From: Parcubacteria group bacterium GW2011_GWB1_42_6
GTDB taxonomy: Bacteria; Patescibacteriota; Minisyncoccia; Portnoybacterales; GWB1-42-6
Assembly (NCBI GenBank): GCA_000997475.1
Contig: LCEC01000039.1
Span: 1 to 5,435, forward strand
Direction: 5' to 3'
Length of the DNA: 5,435 nt
In this document: piece by piece, positions 4,513 to 5,435 of the stretch
How the letters are laid out: every line of letters begins with the position of its first letter
Numbering within the stretch: position 1 is the first letter of the stretch
Notes under the pieces: generated by a model
Seen by the model: only the letters and a program-made list of their open reading frames with translations
The model's database searches: none
What the model was told of the DNA's origin: nothing
Program-made: the position numbers and the translations under genes

Positions 4513-4640
4513 AACCGGATAAGTCGCAAAAGCAGAGGAGGCAGTTGTCGGAATTCCAGTCATTCTCGAAATTGCCGAGGTTGAACTTGAAGTCGCCGTC
4601 CGAATACGCGTTCACAAACGGGACACGGTGGCGGCCGTCG
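4513..4640 (-). ncRNA. DGR template repeat (TR), limits approximate
   Basis: On the minus strand this segment reads as a peptide typical of DGR repeats: RVPFVNAY followed by SDGDFKFNLGNFENDWNSDN, then CLLCFCDLSG. It is dense in AAC, AAT, GAC and GAG codons whose adenines lie in the first two positions, the pattern expected where adenine-specific mutagenesis should change amino acids. It lies beside avd and on the RT strand. No second copy is seen in the window, so the exact borders and the adenine mutations cannot be shown. The open frame through it (4148-4843, minus) runs into the antisense of avd and is not judged a real gene. The TR would be transcribed as RNA, bound by RT-Avd and copied with errors into a target outside the window. 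Confidence 0.75.
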
Positions 4641-4853
4641 GAACACACCCCCAATTTTTTGCGCGGTGCGCGTTCCAATCCACCGGAAACAGCACCCGCC
4701 GTTTCCTGAATTTCATTCCGAGCCTTAATGCTCGATAGCGCCCCGCACCGACTTTTTGTTTTTTTGCGCGAAAGAATGTTCTCACCCGCAAGACACACCC
4801 AACGGATCCCTGACAAATTTCTTTCGCGAGAATTCGATGCCATGAAGCCATAG
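4641..4853 (-). other. TR 5' flank: no gene recognised, several hairpins
   Basis: Between the template repeat and the glycosyltransferase fragment I recognise no gene. On the minus strand the TR frame continues upstream to an ATG at 4843 (MASNSRERNLSGIRWVCLAG...), with no recognisable domain. Inverted repeats are present: CGCGAAAGAA (4767-4776) with TTCTTTCGCG (4819-4828), GGAAAC (4685-4690) with GTTTCC (4701-4706), and GCGC-GGT-GCGC (4661-4669). The segment could be the 5' part of the template RNA, a remnant of a target gene's end, or spacer. Confidence 0.4.
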
Positions 4854-5024
4854 CCGCACAGCCAATCTAATATCCGAATTTACTATAACACAGAATCTTT
4901 CAAAAGCATAAAAAAGGCAAACAGAATTATTGCTGTTTCAGAAAATACAAAAAAAGATATTTTGCGTTTTTTCCCAATTCAAGAAAAGAAAATTCTTGTA
5001 ATACATAATGGGCTTGAAAGAGAA
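4854..5024 (+). pseudogene. Internal fragment of a GT4-family glycosyltransferase
   Basis: The plus-strand frame between a TAG (4851-4853) and the breakpoint near 5020 reads IRIYYNTESFKSIKKANRII, then AVSENTKKDILRFFPIQEKK and ILVIHNGLEREN. This is the middle of a GT-B fold glycosyltransferase of family 4: the A-x-RIIAVSENTKKDIL helix with the following IPEEKI-VIHNG motif marks the linker region before the C-terminal nucleotide-sugar-binding domain. Such enzymes have about 350-400 residues; here about 55 are left, with neither domain complete. The left side is cut at the DGR flank and the right side fuses to the antisense of a YfhO-like gene. Clearly non-functional; probably a relic of a surface polysaccharide gene cluster. 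Confidence 0.75.
4882..4890 (-). promoter_or_regulatory. Candidate extended -10 promoter for TR/RT transcription
   Basis: On the minus strand TGTTATAGT (4890-4882) fits the extended -10 form TGnTATAAT with one mismatch. A start near 4875 would give a template RNA of about 390 nt ending at the hairpin at 4486-4511. No good -35 is present, and the region is AT-rich remnant coding sequence, so a chance match is quite possible. Confidence 0.3.
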
Positions 5025-5221
5025 AATATATCGGATATTATTGGATTCTTGATTGGAACACCGGTTGGGAAGCCCCACTTATCTTCAAGCCAGGGTAAAT
5101 ACGCCCCAACCATCAAATCTCCCGGGAACGGAACGTAGCCTTTTAAAAACACTTTCCAATAATAAACCAGCGCGGCTAAAACAAAGACTAAAAACGGCCA
5201 AAACCTAAAGATCTTTTTCAT
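4979..5221 (-). pseudogene. Truncated YfhO-like membrane protein, N-terminal ~67 residues
   Basis: From the ATG at 5221 (preceded in frame by TAA) the protein begins with a basic residue pair and one membrane segment (about 5-22, IFRFWPFLVFVLAALVYYW), then an extracytoplasmic stretch KGYVPFPGDLMVGAYLPW and WGFPTGVPIKNPIISDIFS. This is the typical beginning of YfhO-like multi-spanning membrane proteins, which are large GT-C-like proteins thought to act in lipid-linked glycosylation and normally have many hundreds of residues. Similarity ends at Ser67 (about 5021); the remaining 13 codons to the TGA at 4979 are the antisense of the glycosyltransferase fragment. The catalytic region and all other membrane segments are missing, so it is a 5' fragment. 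It could still make an 80-residue single-pass peptide. Confidence 0.75.
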
Positions 5222-5248
5222 ATTTTATCAAGCTAAGATATGGTTCAT

Positions 5249-5270
5249 TATAATCCTTTTCTGCTATACT
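5249..5270 (+). promoter_or_regulatory. Candidate -10 elements ahead of the GT2 gene
   Basis: TATAAT (5249-5254) and TATACT (5265-5270) lie 24 and 8 nt ahead of the GTG at 5278. With the second one, transcription would begin at or just before the start codon, giving a leaderless mRNA, which agrees with the absence of a Shine-Dalgarno sequence. No good -35 is seen for either. Confidence 0.35.
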
Positions 5271-5277
5271 TTTGGCA

Positions 5278-5435
5278 GTGAAGCCAGTAATTGATATTGT
5301 CATACCAACCTATAATGCCAAACCACTTTTGGAAAAGAATCTGCCCCACATTATCCAAAATTCACCAGAAGTTAGAAATATTATTGTGGTCGATAATGCC
5401 AGCTCAGATAATACAGACGAATATCTCGCTTCGTT
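5278..5435 (+). CDS. Family 2 glycosyltransferase, N-terminal part (runs off the end)
   Basis: The first 52 residues are the beginning of a GT-A fold, family 2 glycosyltransferase. DIVIPTYNAKPLLEKNLPHI (5-24) is the first beta strand and helix with the usual VSxVIPTYN-type motif that contacts the nucleotide; NIIVVDNASSDNTDEYLAS (34-52) carries the conserved VVDNxSxDxT motif, whose aspartates help bind the UDP or dTDP sugar. Such enzymes often add rhamnose or other sugars to surface glycans. The start chosen is GTG at 5278, 25 nt after an in-frame TAA (5251-5253); a TTG at 5272 is possible. No Shine-Dalgarno sequence is seen. It diverges from the truncated YfhO-like gene across a 56-nt gap and, unlike its left neighbours, appears intact as far as seen. 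Confidence 0.88.
   Translation, partial: MKPVIDIVIPTYNAKPLLEKNLPHIIQNSPEVRNIIVVDNASSDNTDEYLAS

Noticed and set aside
4126..4563. N-terminal extension of the RT frame to 4563
   Set aside because: The extra residues are antisense of avd and of the TR end; RT-family similarity begins right after the ATG at 4125.
4148..4843. Minus-strand open frame of 231 codons covering the TR and antisense of avd
   Set aside because: Its second half is exactly the complement of the conserved avd gene, and its first half has no domain; only the TR portion is meaningful, as template RNA.

Overview
The window looks like a piece of a Candidate Phyla Radiation (Patescibacteria, Parcubacteria-like) chromosome. This is an inference from three things: a compact mraZ-rsmH-ftsL-ftsI division cluster, a diversity-generating retroelement (DGR) with a short Avd protein of the type common in these phyla, and YfhO-like and glycosyltransferase genes beside it. 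Most starts lack a clear Shine-Dalgarno sequence. No rRNA, tRNA or CRISPR array is visible.

Left part (1-2640, genes on the minus strand): the division/cell-wall cluster reads right to left as mraZ (1603-2034), rsmH (527-1417), an ftsL-like gene (177-512) and the first 13 codons of a probable ftsI (1-39). A well-formed sigma70 promoter (TTGACG, 17-nt spacer, TATAAT; 2471-2499) carries MraZ-type operator repeats (2447-2482) about 410 bp upstream of mraZ. The long leader between them contains a ~300-bp nested inverted-repeat structure (2114-2408). A rho-independent terminator (2544-2576) isolates this operon from the genes to its right. Several gaps hold members of interspersed inverted-repeat families.

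Middle (2641-4890): an RNHCP zinc-ribbon gene (2845-3135) lies 9 nt behind a DGR reverse transcriptase (3145-4125, minus). The DGR template repeat (about 4513-4640) is on the same strand as the RT. The accessory gene avd (about 4126-4505) lies between them on the opposite strand, so any transcript from the template repeat to the RT is antisense to all of avd. The likely ATG of avd is out of frame with its body by one base at a run of eight C's, and it abuts the RT ATG in a shared CATATG. A hairpin plus T-tract between template repeat and avd could end the template RNA. No variable-repeat target gene is seen in the window.

Right part (4854-5435): a broken surface-glycan locus. An internal fragment of a GT4-type glycosyltransferase (+) is fused tail-to-tail with the first ~67 codons of a YfhO-like membrane protein (-). 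A GT2 glycosyltransferase then starts at 5278 (+) and runs off the end.

How the parts work together: MraZ probably represses its own operon, which supplies 16S rRNA methylation (RsmH) and septal peptidoglycan factors (FtsL, FtsI). The DGR uses RT plus Avd to copy the template repeat with adenine mutations into a target gene outside this window.
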